Below the pieces are notes generated by a model, which saw only the letters and a list, made by a program, of their open reading frames with translations, was not told the DNA's origin and did not search any database. Of a DNA stretch of 64,000 bases, positions 25,781 to 34,906 are shown one piece after another. This DNA is from Bacteroides bouchesdurhonensis (GTDB lineage: Bacteria; Bacteroidota; Bacteroidia; Bacteroidales; Bacteroidaceae). A program made the position numbers and the translations under genes. How positions within the stretch are numbered: position 1 is the first letter of the stretch; the number at the start of each line of letters is the position of its first letter. The DNA lies in assembly GCF_900155865.1 (NCBI RefSeq), contig NZ_LT707006.1:3636577-3700576 (forward strand), given 5' to 3'.

Positions 25781-26740
25781 ATGAAATATTCAATAATAAC
25801 CCCTGTCTATAATCGAGCTGATTGTGTCGCGAGATGCTTAGATAGCGTGATTCGCAACCTCCAATGGGGTGTGGAACTGGAGCATATTGTTGTGGATGAT
25901 GGTTCTCATGATGAGACTCCGAAGATTGTGCAAAACTATGCTGATAAACACCCACATATTAAGTTCATCCCATTTTCACAGAATCGAGGTACCAATGCGG
26001 CCCGTAATGCAGCTATTGCAGCGGCTACTGGTGAGTATTGTATCATCTTGGATAGTGATGACTATTTTGTGGATGAGGCAATCAATTTTATAAATTCTAT
26101 TGCTAGCAATCAAAAGTATATGCACTATTGCTTTGCCGCAGATGATATGGTTGAATACTACCAGAGTTGTTCGTTGCTGATGGGTAAGCAAAAGGCTGAG
26201 CTAACTTTCGAGAACTTTCTATTTGAGGAGGTTACTGGAGACTTTGTTCATTGCATCAAGACGGAAACTTTACAGAAATACCCTTTTGATGAAGATTTGA
26301 GAATATACGAAGGAGTGTTCTTCAAGCGTTTCTATCGTGAGGCTCAGAAGATTCTTTATACAAATAGAATTGTTACAATTCGCGAAAGAAATCGTACTGA
26401 TAGCGTAACCAGAAACGTTCTTCGAAATGATAGAAAACAGATTGCAAAGGGGCTTCTTTCTAAACAACTGCTTGTTGAGTGGTATGGTGAGGAACTCTCG
26501 CAAAAGCCCAAAGGAGTATCGATTCTTAGAAATGCTTATAAAGTTATGCTGGATTGCAATCTTCTGATTGGTAATTATAAAGATGCAATGGTATGTAAAC
26601 AAAAACTAGTATCTATTGGAGGTAAGGTTCCTACACATTTGAGATTCGTATATACATTCAATTTGGGTGGTTTGTATTTTTATGCCGGTTGTATTTATGT
26701 GTATGTCAGATATTATTTATTAAGATCAAATATAAAATAA
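25781..26740 (+). CDS. Glycosyltransferase family 2
   Basis: A 319-residue protein with a clear GT2 N-terminus: YSIITPVYNRADCVARCLDS, then VVDDGSHDETP, NRGTNAARNAAIAAATGEY and the DxD-like ILDSDDYF at about residue 88. A hydrophobic C-terminal segment (LGGLYFYAGCIYVYVRYYLL) may anchor it to the membrane. It adds one sugar of the repeat unit; donor and acceptor are unknown. Confidence 0.88.
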   Translation: MKYSIITPVYNRADCVARCLDSVIRNLQWGVELEHIVVDDGSHDETPKIVQNYADKHPHIKFIPFSQNRGTNAARNAAIAAATGEYCIILDSDDYFVDEAINFINSIASNQKYMHYCFAADDMVEYYQSCSLLMGKQKAELTFENFLFEEVTGDFVHCIKTETLQKYPFDEDLRIYEGVFFKRFYREAQKILYTNRIVTIRERNRTDSVTRNVLRNDRKQIAKGLLSKQLLVEWYGEELSQKPKGVSILRNAYKVMLDCNLLIGNYKDAMVCKQKLVSIGGKVPTHLRFVYTFNLGGLYFYAGCIYVYVRYYLLRSNIK

Positions 26741-27789
26741 TGAAAATCGTACATGTTACTTGGATGTTTACATTCGGAGGTATTGAGACCATGTTGGTAA
26801 ACATCTGTAATGAACAGATAAAGTTGGGGCATGATGTGCATCTGATTGTTATGGAGGACTCTACGGTTGAGAGCACGCTCTATGACAGTCTTGACAAGCG
26901 AATAAAGCTCCATTATGGCCATCGCAAGAATGGTGCTAACCTTTTATTGCCGATGTTGCGACTGAATTATCTCCTGTACGAGTTGCATCCCAATGTAATT
27001 CATATTCATAGTTCGTCTATGTATAAGTTAATACTTGCACCCTGGCATAAGAAGATTACTAATGCTACATTACATGCACTCCCCAAACCGAAGAATACCC
27101 AAAGTATAGATCTTGTACCTCGTGTGTTTGCTATCTCTGATTCCGTTCGACGAGCCCTTCTTGCATATAATGGAACGGAGAGTATCTGTAATCCCAATGG
27201 TATTCGTCCGGAACTTATCAAACAACGGCAATCGGGTGATTGGAAAGATATGTTGCAGATAGTACAGGTTGGACGTCTTGACCATGATGACAAAGGACAA
27301 CATATCTTGATACAGGCTGGTGCAGAACTTTTGAAACGTGGTTACCATAACTTTATGATCAATTTTATAGGCGATGGATCTTCACGCCCATATCTTGAAG
27401 GTATGGTGCAAAAGTCTGGCTTAGGACAGAATGTAACCTTCCATGGCATGAAATCCCAATCGTATATCTTTGAGCATGTATGTGATTATGATGTATTCGT
27501 TCAGCCAAGCATACGTGAGGGGTTCGGAAATACTGTAGCCGAAGCAATGGCTGCAAAAGTGGCTGTGGTGGTATCTTCCGGCCAAGGCCCTGAAGAGGTT
27601 ATTGATTATGGTAAGTACGGCTATGTGTTCAAGAATGGCAATCCTATTGATTGTGCAGATAAACTGGAGGTATTTCTGAAACATGAAAACGATCAGCAGC
27701 AGGTAGAAGCTGCTTACAAGCGAGTGCTGGACCTGTATGATATCAAAGTTACCGTAAAAACTTATCTTGATAAATACAAGAGAAGATAA
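26740..27789 (+). CDS. Glycosyltransferase family 4
   Basis: A 349-residue GT-B enzyme. The start at 26740 (MKIVHVTWMFTFGGIETML) overlaps the previous stop by one base; a longer frame from 26689 is inside the previous gene. The GT4 core is visible: VGRLDHDDKGQHILIQA, NVTFHGMKSQ and the donor-site motif VQPSIREGFGNTVAEAMA (EGFGxxxxE) near residue 265. Confidence 0.9.
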   Translation: MKIVHVTWMFTFGGIETMLVNICNEQIKLGHDVHLIVMEDSTVESTLYDSLDKRIKLHYGHRKNGANLLLPMLRLNYLLYELHPNVIHIHSSSMYKLILAPWHKKITNATLHALPKPKNTQSIDLVPRVFAISDSVRRALLAYNGTESICNPNGIRPELIKQRQSGDWKDMLQIVQVGRLDHDDKGQHILIQAGAELLKRGYHNFMINFIGDGSSRPYLEGMVQKSGLGQNVTFHGMKSQSYIFEHVCDYDVFVQPSIREGFGNTVAEAMAAKVAVVVSSGQGPEEVIDYGKYGYVFKNGNPIDCADKLEVFLKHENDQQQVEAAYKRVLDLYDIKVTVKTYLDKYKRR

Positions 27790-27792
27790 GCC

Positions 27793-28831
27793 ATGGAGTA
27801 TATGACTTTTGAGCATGCCATTCAAACAGGCATTCCTTCCCCTGTTTTGGTTACCCCCCATCACAGTCAAGCTAAGGGTAAAGACTTGTCACTTGAACTG
27901 TTAAAGTTCGTGGCTATGATATTGATTATAAATGTGCATAGTTACATGATGTATCCACCCAAATACGAAATGTTTGCTACTGGCGGTACGATTGGTGATG
28001 CACTATTCATGTTTTGTTCTGGATACACATTGTTTCTTGGCAGAATAGACCGATTCGACAATTGGTATAAGAGGCGTATTAATAGAATATACCCCAGTGT
28101 ATTTGCTTGGGCGATATTCTCGTTCTATTGTTTTGCAGATGACATGAACATTGGACAAATTGTTGGAGGTGCCAGTAGATGGTTTATCCCTTGCATTATG
28201 ATGTATTATGTACTGCTGTACTTTGTTCGTAAATATCTGATGCGTTTTAAGTGGTGGGTATTTGTTGTGGCTTGCATAATACCGATAGTGAGGTTTGTAA
28301 TGTATGAAGACATAGGCAGTTATCACATGTATAGAAACCATACCTTTAGATTCTTTTATTGGTTTCCATTTATGCTGATGGGAGCATACATAGGTTCGAA
28401 GAATGTAATTCTGAAACAGAAGGTTTGGCGCGATGCTATTATGACTTTAGTGTGTACCGGGTTACACTTGGGCCTTGTTGGCGTGTACTAAAAAAGAAAA
28501 TCTCTGCCCTTACCAGATGTTATCGTTAGTGCCCTTAATGGGCACATGTATCTATTTGTACAATCTGTTTCAGGCGGATATATTTAAACTACTGATGAAG
28601 TCTAATGTTGGGTATGGTATTCAGGCTATTGCTGCATTGTGTTTGGAATCATACATTGTTCAGTATGTATTGTTTACAGATAAAATAAATTACCTGTTCC
28701 CGTTGAATATTATCATCTTGGTTGTTGAGGTTATTCTATTGGCATACGCCGTGAGGACATTAGGTAGAACATTTAAGCAACTATTTGAAAAAGAAGATTT
28801 CAGATGGAAGGAAATCTTTAGACTGGTTTAA
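27793..28831 (+). pseudogene. Acyltransferase-3 family gene broken by a single-base frameshift
   Basis: The 5' part (27793-28491) encodes 232 residues with AT3 features (KDLSLELLKFVAMILIINVH, then a GDALFMFCSGYTLF helix) and stops at GVY. The rest (from about 28492, LCPYQMLSLVPLMGTCIYLY to 28831) continues one frame over with typical C-terminal AT3 helices. The TAA sits just before an A6 run, so slippage in that run cannot restore the frame. One base fewer before it would. This looks like a true frameshift mutation or a base-calling error, unlike the poly-G genes. Confidence 0.7.
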
Positions 28832-28847
28832 TGAAATAATTCAAGAT

Positions 28848-29519
28848 ATGCGTAGTTATTCAATTAATTGGGGCAAATTTCTGTTTTTCAGATGGTTCCC
28901 CGTTAGCTGGACATTGCAGGCGGTACATGTCCTGGACAGGAAAGAAAGAGCTTTTCGTATAGGATTGGAGCTGATACCCGTTGCAGTAATAGTGACATTG
29001 GCTTCAGTTTGTATTTATTCGTGGTGGGTGGCCTTGGCTCTATTTGTAGTGCTACATACGTTATTCTGGCTGTTTGATTCTACATGGCTGGTAGGGTTCC
29101 GTGAAGTCTATACCGGTTTCAAAGGTAAGGGCATACAGTCAGTAATAGATTATGTAGATTGGGCTGTTGAGGAACTGAAAGATTGTGATAACATCGGTGC
29201 TGTTACTATATACGGAAGTATCTGCCGACACATGTACCATGACCGTAGTGATTTTGACCTGCGCATTGTACAGGATTATTCAAGCTTGAAAACGTATTTA
29301 ATAGGTATCAAATTGAGGGCTGTCGGTATCTGGAAGTACAAAATTCCAATGGATTTGAAGATTGTTGACAGCCAGGATTATCTGCGTAAGGAGATGCGCG
29401 AGGATGAGCATCCAATAATAGCATATAATAAGTATGACAGTTTTTATGATATGAAAGGTGATTCATACGAAGCCTTGAAAGCAAATCCTTTAACATATAG
29501 AAAAGATTATAAAGGATGA
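28848..29519 (+). CDS. Membrane-associated nucleotidyltransferase-like protein
   Basis: About 223 residues from the ATG at 28848 (MRSYSINWGKFLFFRWFP). A longer frame from 28785 would run through the previous gene. Two hydrophobic segments at about 45-85 probably form a membrane hairpin. The C-terminal half has the nucleotidyltransferase pattern GSICRHMYHDRSDFDLRIV (GS, then DxD). This resembles Pol-beta-type domains sometimes found among capsule genes. The substrate is unknown. It ends four bases into the next gene. Confidence 0.6.
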   Translation: MRSYSINWGKFLFFRWFPVSWTLQAVHVLDRKERAFRIGLELIPVAVIVTLASVCIYSWWVALALFVVLHTLFWLFDSTWLVGFREVYTGFKGKGIQSVIDYVDWAVEELKDCDNIGAVTIYGSICRHMYHDRSDFDLRIVQDYSSLKTYLIGIKLRAVGIWKYKIPMDLKIVDSQDYLRKEMREDEHPIIAYNKYDSFYDMKGDSYEALKANPLTYRKDYKG

Positions 29520-30640
29520 AAGTTTTAAACGTCATTTGGGCATTTGGTACGGGTGGTATAGGCAAGTTGTTTCTGACCTATGCTGCACTGGGAGAATATG
29601 ACCTCGAATTGCAGATTTCTTCTGTGTGCATTGACCTACAGAATTGTGAGTATGACCGAAAACCTCTGACTGAGGCCGGAATACGGGTAATCGCCATAAA
29701 AAACAGAAAAGATATGAGTTGGGTGAAACGTTTGGGCGGCATTGCCCGCGAAGTAAAGCCTGATGTTGTGTTCTGTCATGGTTTTAACGGGCCTGTGATC
29801 ATCAAGCTGGTAGCATGTTTGGAGCGGTCTCTTCGGGTGCCGATGGTATGTACTTACCATGGTCTGTACAATCCTCCGACTGAGGGCAGGCGGTATATTG
29901 CAGACGCCATTAATAAATTGCAAGCCTGGATGTATAAAAAATTTGCACGAACGGTGGTTCTGGTGGCGGAATATAGCGGACTGTACCTGTTGGAGCGCAA
30001 AGTGCCCAAAAGCAAACTGGAAGTGGTGTATAATGGTATTGTGGAAAACGAGCCTGCCCTAGAACCTGTTGTGCTAAAATCCGATGGGGTCAGCATCGGA
30101 ATGGCCGGACGACTGGACGCTATCAAGGGATTGAATTTCTTAATAAAAGCTATTCCGGAAGTCAGGAAGCGTGTGGATGAAAAATTCCACATCTATATCA
30201 TTGGTGACGGTCCAGAGGAGGAGGCTTTGCGCAATTTGGCAAGAGAACTTGGAGTTGAGGAGTTAATCTGTTTCGAGGGGTATCAGGATAATGTACCTGC
30301 TTGGTTAAAAGCATGGGACATATTCTGTCTGCCTTCTCTTCAAGAAAATCATTCCATTGCATTACTGGAAGCAATGCGGGCAGGAAAGGCTATTGTATGT
30401 ACCTCTGTAGGTGGCAACCCTGAAACGGTCGAGGATGGGAAGGAAGCTCTTGTTGTGCCGGCGAGGAATTCGGAAGCTATTGCTGATGCTCTTGTGAAAC
30501 TTATCGAATCGGAATCCCTACGAAAGAAGATGGGACATGATGCACGTGAAAGATTCCTCAGAAACTTTACGGAGGATATAATGAAAAAGAAGTTGTGTGA
30601 GGTATTAAAGAATGCAACAATAAATCAAAACAAAATATGA
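29516..30640 (+). CDS. Glycosyltransferase family 4
   Basis: A 374-residue GT-B enzyme. It begins MKVLNVIWAFGTGGIGKLFL. The GT4 C-domain shows SIGMAGRLDAIKGLNFLIKA, ICFEGYQDNVPAWLKAWDIF and LPSLQENHSIALLEAMRAG (ENHSIALLEAM corresponds to the ExxxxxxxE donor motif). It overlaps its neighbours at both ends by four bases, which implies tight translational coupling. Confidence 0.9.
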   Translation: MKVLNVIWAFGTGGIGKLFLTYAALGEYDLELQISSVCIDLQNCEYDRKPLTEAGIRVIAIKNRKDMSWVKRLGGIAREVKPDVVFCHGFNGPVIIKLVACLERSLRVPMVCTYHGLYNPPTEGRRYIADAINKLQAWMYKKFARTVVLVAEYSGLYLLERKVPKSKLEVVYNGIVENEPALEPVVLKSDGVSIGMAGRLDAIKGLNFLIKAIPEVRKRVDEKFHIYIIGDGPEEEALRNLARELGVEELICFEGYQDNVPAWLKAWDIFCLPSLQENHSIALLEAMRAGKAIVCTSVGGNPETVEDGKEALVVPARNSEAIADALVKLIESESLRKKMGHDARERFLRNFTEDIMKKKLCEVLKNATINQNKI

Positions 30641-31166
30641 TGAGAAAGTTTTGGCTGGTCTTGTTTTATGGTTTCGCAAACCATTTGCCAGATTCGTACA
30701 CTCCTGTATTGGGGGGGTAAGTAATCGAATCCGTATTTTCCTGTGCAAGCGCATATTTAAGGAGTGCGGGAAAGTATCAACAATAAACAGAAATATTTAT
30801 TTTGGGAACGGAAAGGATATCGTGATAGGTGATTATAGTGGTATTGGTGCCAATTGTAGCATTCCCAATGACATCCATATAGGTAAATATGTAATGATGG
30901 GGCCGTTCCTGTATTGCATTACTTTTGGACATGAGGTGTCTGATACATCAACCCCGATGTGCTTCCAAGGTCACGTGGAAAAAACCAAGGACTCGAACAT
31001 CGTCATAGGAGACGATGTGTGGATTGGAGCAAATGTCATCATTTCGAAACGTAGGCACATTGGTACTGGATCTATTTTGGCTGCCGGTGCCGTTGTAACG
31101 CATGATGTTCCCGATTACGCCATTGTAGGAGGTAATCCTGCAAATGTAATCAGAATGAGAAAATGA
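30637..31166 (+). pseudogene. Acetyltransferase (LbH type), out of frame at a G7 tract
   Basis: ATG 30637 overlaps the previous stop (ATGA) and reads MMRKFWLVLFYGFANHLPDS, the normal N-terminus of this capsule acetyltransferase group. At 30711-30717 a run of seven G is followed by TAA in this frame (27-residue product). The rest of the protein (VSNRIRIFLCKRIFKECGKV to the hexapeptide repeats ending at 31166) lies in the next frame; eight G would join them into ~176 residues. A TTG at 30651 could start the downstream frame but loses the family N-terminus. The hexapeptide part (IVIGDDVWIGANVIIS) is intact. Confidence 0.7.
30711..30717. repeat. Poly-G tract (G7), out of frame
   Basis: Seven G in the acetyltransferase gene starting at 30637; eight would restore the frame. 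It is shorter than the other tracts, so switching would be slower, and a simple sequencing error is possible. Confidence 0.65.
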
Positions 31167-32329
31167 AAATTATATTCTTTACGATTGACTGTTTTAAGGG
31201 AAGGGAACATCTCATGCCTTGGCGAACAATATTGGAGGTTGCCAAGGTGATGGTGGAATACGGCTATGAGGCAAGCATTTTGAATGCTTGCAGCAACAGT
31301 GAGGATGTCATTGATTATGATTGGGCAGGAAGCGATTCGTCGAAACCTGTCCATGTGTGTTCCGTGATAAAGAATAATGAGGCAATCTTTGTCCAATGCA
31401 CGGAACTAAAACCGGAGATACTTTTCATCCCTTTTACTTTTCGTGATGGGCTGACACCAGCCAAGTGGATTGCTCAAATCAACTGCAAGAAGATTGGTTA
31501 CATGACAGGAGGGGTGTATGACCTGAAGAGTGGAATGCTGCTGAAGAAGAACGGTGGTTTAGCCGCTGCAAAGCCTTACCTGATGGAGGCTATAACGTCC
31601 AAGTGCATTTTTGCTCATACATTGAAAAATATTGGTGTGAGCCATGTGATTGGTTTGACCGATGTGAGTGCCAAAGCAGTGAAGAGAGGCGGCTTTAAAA
31701 ATGTGACAACCATATACCCTGGCAAGGATTCGTTTGATGAAATTGTACCAGACAACAGTGTCTTGGATAAATATGATTTGAAGGGAAGAAAATGGCTACT
31801 ATTTAGTGGCGCTCCTGCACCTACTCGTGGGGCAGAGGTGTTGCTGGAGGCTTTAGACAGCGTGAAGGATGATGGTGTCCGGCTTGTCATGTTGATGCGT
31901 ACGGATGTGGGTTCCCAATATAAGCGGTTTGAAAAGACATTGTCCGGACTGAAACATCCGGAACGAGTAAAGATTATCAAGGATAGACTGACGAGAGAAC
32001 AGCTTAGGGCTTTTTTTGGCTCTGCTTGGTATGCAATTCTGCCTTTCATCGTGATTCCAAGTGAGGTGCCTTTGACATATTTTGAGTTGCTGAGTTGCGG
32101 TACACCTGTAATCACCTTTGTCAATGGAGGTACTACGGAATATCTTAAGTATGGACTGCTGACTGCTGATAAGTCAATCAAAGGATTGGCCATTACAATC
32201 GAAAAGGCTTGGAGCGATGTTGCTTTGAGAAATTCAAGGTCTGATAAGGGTAAAATAATAATGAATGCGCATCCTACATGGAGTCAAGTGGGGATGGAAT
32301 GGATTAACTTATTGAAACAAAATGACTAA
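31163..32329 (+). CDS. Glycosyltransferase family 4-like
   Basis: A 388-residue GT-B type protein. The N-domain starts MKIIFFTIDCFKGREHLMPW. The C-domain has WLLFSGAPAPTRGAEVLLEA, VKIIKDRLTREQLRAFFGSA and the donor-site region VIPSEVPLTYFELLSCGTPV. The glutamate pattern is looser than in the neighbouring GT4 enzymes. The sugar is unknown. It overlaps the next gene by eight bases. Confidence 0.82.
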   Translation: MKIIFFTIDCFKGREHLMPWRTILEVAKVMVEYGYEASILNACSNSEDVIDYDWAGSDSSKPVHVCSVIKNNEAIFVQCTELKPEILFIPFTFRDGLTPAKWIAQINCKKIGYMTGGVYDLKSGMLLKKNGGLAAAKPYLMEAITSKCIFAHTLKNIGVSHVIGLTDVSAKAVKRGGFKNVTTIYPGKDSFDEIVPDNSVLDKYDLKGRKWLLFSGAPAPTRGAEVLLEALDSVKDDGVRLVMLMRTDVGSQYKRFEKTLSGLKHPERVKIIKDRLTREQLRAFFGSAWYAILPFIVIPSEVPLTYFELLSCGTPVITFVNGGTTEYLKYGLLTADKSIKGLAITIEKAWSDVALRNSRSDKGKIIMNAHPTWSQVGMEWINLLKQND

Positions 32330-32960
32330 ATACATCATCATATCAGGCGTGGATGGCAGTGGAAAAACTACAGTCATCGAAGGTGTGCGTGCCCAATTGG
32401 AAGCAGAAGGTAAGACTGTTGGATATATTTGGATGCGTTATCATCATAAATTGATAAAAATAATGCATGCCATAGCTAAACTTACAGGATTAAGTAAAAA
32501 GGAGAATACCGCAATGGGAGAAATGTGGTTGCACTATTTCTATAAAAGCCCTTTGTTTTGCTGGTTCTACTTATATAGTTCTTATATAGATAGTTGGTTA
32601 GCTCGCAAAAAACCAACTAAGTTAAGAACTGATTATGTAATCTGTGACAGATGGGTAAATGACATAATCATTGATATGGGAAGTGAAACTCATAACCTCG
32701 ACATACTTGACGGCAAATGGTATAAATTATACCAACGGCTTTTGCCTAATGATAGCTTTCAGTTTGTGATAAGCCGTAATCGAGAAGATGTTTTGAATTG
32801 CAGAATTGAAAACACCTTTAATGAGGCTTTTGATTATCGGTTTAGGTTATATCAAAAGATAGCTCAAAAGCCAGAAGTCATAAAAATAGATAATACAGGA
32901 AGTATCGAAAAAAGCGTTTCCCTGGTTATAGAATCCATAAGAACAAAAGAAAAATTGTAA
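32322..32960 (+). CDS. Thymidylate-kinase-like P-loop protein in capsule locus
   Basis: A 212-residue protein with Walker A GVDGSGKTTV at about residues 9-18 and a DRW motif (YVICDRWVNDII) as in nucleoside monophosphate kinases. It is distinct from the housekeeping Tmk by context. Similar TMK-like proteins occur in polysaccharide loci with unproven roles, possibly sugar or glycerol phosphorylation. It lies between glycosyltransferase genes. Confidence 0.7.
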   Translation: MTKYIIISGVDGSGKTTVIEGVRAQLEAEGKTVGYIWMRYHHKLIKIMHAIAKLTGLSKKENTAMGEMWLHYFYKSPLFCWFYLYSSYIDSWLARKKPTKLRTDYVICDRWVNDIIIDMGSETHNLDILDGKWYKLYQRLLPNDSFQFVISRNREDVLNCRIENTFNEAFDYRFRLYQKIAQKPEVIKIDNTGSIEKSVSLVIESIRTKEKL

Positions 32961-32975
32961 CATGTAAATGTAGTT

Positions 32976-33893
32976 ATGTTGAATAAGACATTGGATATTA
33001 CGGTAATTATCCTCACCTATAATGAGGAAATACATATCCGTAGGTGCTTGGAGAATGTAACACCTTTTGCCAAGAAGGTATTTGTGGTTGACTCGCCTTC
33101 AACTGACAGGACAGTAGAGATTTGCCGGGAGTTTGAGAATGTGGAGGTAGTGGTACATAAGTATCCGGGTAATCAAGCCGAACAGTTCAACTGGGCGTTG
33201 GATACATTGCAGATAGAGACCGAATGGATTCTTCGTCTGGATGCGGATGAGTATTTGTTACCCGAATTGGTTGAAGAATTAAAAGAGAGATTACCTGTAA
33301 TGCCGGAGGGCGTTTCAGCCCTCTCTCTCTCTCTCGCGCGCGCTTATTGTGGTAAGATCTTACATCATGGCATTGTAAATAATGTCAAGATCGTGCGTGT
33401 TTTCCGGAAAGGAATGGCTCGTTATGAGCAGCGGTTGATGGATGAGCATTTGGAGATATTGGACGGCGAGACGGCAGAATTGAAACATCAATTTGTGGAT
33501 GACAACCGAATGACTTTCGGGCAGTTTACAGATAAGCATAATAATTATGCTTCGCGGGAAGCGGCTTTGTTGCTGGATGCAGAGTTTCATTTGACGGGTT
33601 CTCAAATCGTATCACAAGATCATGGGAAAGAGGTTGAACGAAAGCGGGCACAGAAAAACCGATATGCGAAGATGCCTTTATTTTGGAGGGCTTTCGGCTA
33701 CTTTGTTTATCGTTATATCATAAAGTTGGGGTTCTTAGATGGCAAGGAAGGATTCCTCTGGGACTTCTTGCAAGGTTGGTGGTACCGTACTTTGGTGGAT
33801 GCTAAGATCTTTGAAATAAAAAGAGCTTGTGGAAATGACAAGAAAAAGATATGCCAATATTTGAAAGATCATTATGGCATATCTTTGGAGTAA
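32976..33893 (+). CDS. Glycosyltransferase family 2 with a dinucleotide repeat in its gene
   Basis: A 305-residue GT2 enzyme of the WaaE/KdtX-like kind: ITVIILTYNEEIHIRRCLEN, VDSPSTDRTVEICREF and the DxD region WILRLDADEYLLP at about 88. C-terminal AFGYFVYRYIIKLGFLDGKE, followed by a WDFLQGWWY helix, matches this group. Residues about 114-123 (SALSLSLARA) are encoded by (CT)7(CG)4 at 33321-33342, in frame here. Indels in this repeat would truncate the enzyme. Confidence 0.88.
   Translation: MLNKTLDITVIILTYNEEIHIRRCLENVTPFAKKVFVVDSPSTDRTVEICREFENVEVVVHKYPGNQAEQFNWALDTLQIETEWILRLDADEYLLPELVEELKERLPVMPEGVSALSLSLARAYCGKILHHGIVNNVKIVRVFRKGMARYEQRLMDEHLEILDGETAELKHQFVDDNRMTFGQFTDKHNNYASREAALLLDAEFHLTGSQIVSQDHGKEVERKRAQKNRYAKMPLFWRAFGYFVYRYIIKLGFLDGKEGFLWDFLQGWWYRTLVDAKIFEIKRACGNDKKKICQYLKDHYGISLE
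33321..33342. repeat. Dinucleotide repeat (CT)7(CG)4 inside a glycosyltransferase gene
   Basis: Seven CT units directly followed by four CG units, within codons about 116-122 of the GT2 gene at 32976. The gene is in frame. The coding constraint on LSLSLARA is weak, so the repeat may be a slippage site. Confidence 0.6.
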
Positions 33894-34135
33894 TATAGAT
33901 TTATAACTCCTGCCGTTGCAGGAAATCGAGCAAATGAATGTGGTGGATTCCTTCGTAATTGCTGCCTATCGTCCATTCATCAAGGCTGACGACATATTTG
34001 GGGCAGTTTCATGTATTCTATTATTAAGTATGATTTATAAATTATGGCAAATATACCGACATTGTTAGTTATACTTAACAATATAGAAGAGAGAACGCAT
34101 AGAAGCCCAAAACATAACATTACATTATAACTTAC

Positions 34136-34906
34136 ATGAAAGTATCAGTTATTACCGCTACATGGAACAGCGGTAAAACACTTTGCACGACCTTGGATAG
34201 TGTACTCAGCCAAAGTTATCCCGACATAGAGCATATCATTGTGGACGGGGGAAGTACAGACAATACGATGGAAATAGTCCGGGAGTATGAACCTCGTTAT
34301 AATGGACGATTGCGGTTTATAAGTGAACCGGACAAAGGTCTTTATGATGCTATGAACAAGGGGATTCGGATGTCCACGGGGGAGGTGGTTGGTATCTTGA
34401 ATTCGGATGATTTTTATACTTCTTCGGATGTAGTGGAAAAATTAGAGAAAGAGCTTGCTACCAACCGAGTGGATGCAGTATATGGAGATATTCATTTCGT
34501 GGATGGCAATGACTTGGGTAAATGTGTCCGTTATTATTCGTCAAGACTTTTCCACCGTAGCTGGATGCGACTTGGCTTTATGCCTGCACACCCAAGTTTC
34601 TACTGCCGCAAAATTATATATGATAAGTATGGTGGCTTTGATTTGTCTTATAAGATTGCTTCCGACTTTGAATGTCTTTTACGGTTTATTTTCGTACATA
34701 AAATACAGACAACATATATCCCAATGGATTTTGTAACCATGCGCACAGGAGGGACTTCCACCAGTGGCTTTGCCAGCCATAAACAAATTATATCCGATCA
34801 TCAAAAAGCATTCAAACGTAATGGCATATACAGTAATGCCTTTTTGGAATCATTGAGGTATATTTATAAAATTCATGAAGTATTACTAACAAAAATAACA
34901 AGATGA
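34136..34906 (+). CDS. Glycosyltransferase family 2 (WcaA-like)
   Basis: A 256-residue GT2 enzyme: [55 protein letters not shown] and the DxD region [10 protein letters not shown] at about 86-95. C-terminal [15 protein letters not shown] segment ([20 protein letters not shown]) is typical. It overlaps gmd by four bases. A 242-base gap precedes it, so an extra promoter for the GDP-fucose end of the locus is possible. Confidence 0.9.
   Translation: MKVSVITATWNSGKTLCTTLDSVLSQSYPDIEHIIVDGGSTDNTMEIVREYEPRYNGRLRFISEPDKGLYDAMNKGIRMSTGEVVGILNSDDFYTSSDVVEKLEKELATNRVDAVYGDIHFVDGNDLGKCVRYYSSRLFHRSWMRLGFMPAHPSFYCRKIIYDKYGGFDLSYKIASDFECLLRFIFVHKIQTTYIPMDFVTMRTGGTSTSGFASHKQIISDHQKAFKRNGIYSNAFLESLRYIYKIHEVLLTKITR

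Noticed and set aside
28490..28500. A6 run as a slippage switch for the third acyltransferase
   Set aside because: The stop codon TAA forms before the run with any run length, so slippage there cannot restore the frame.
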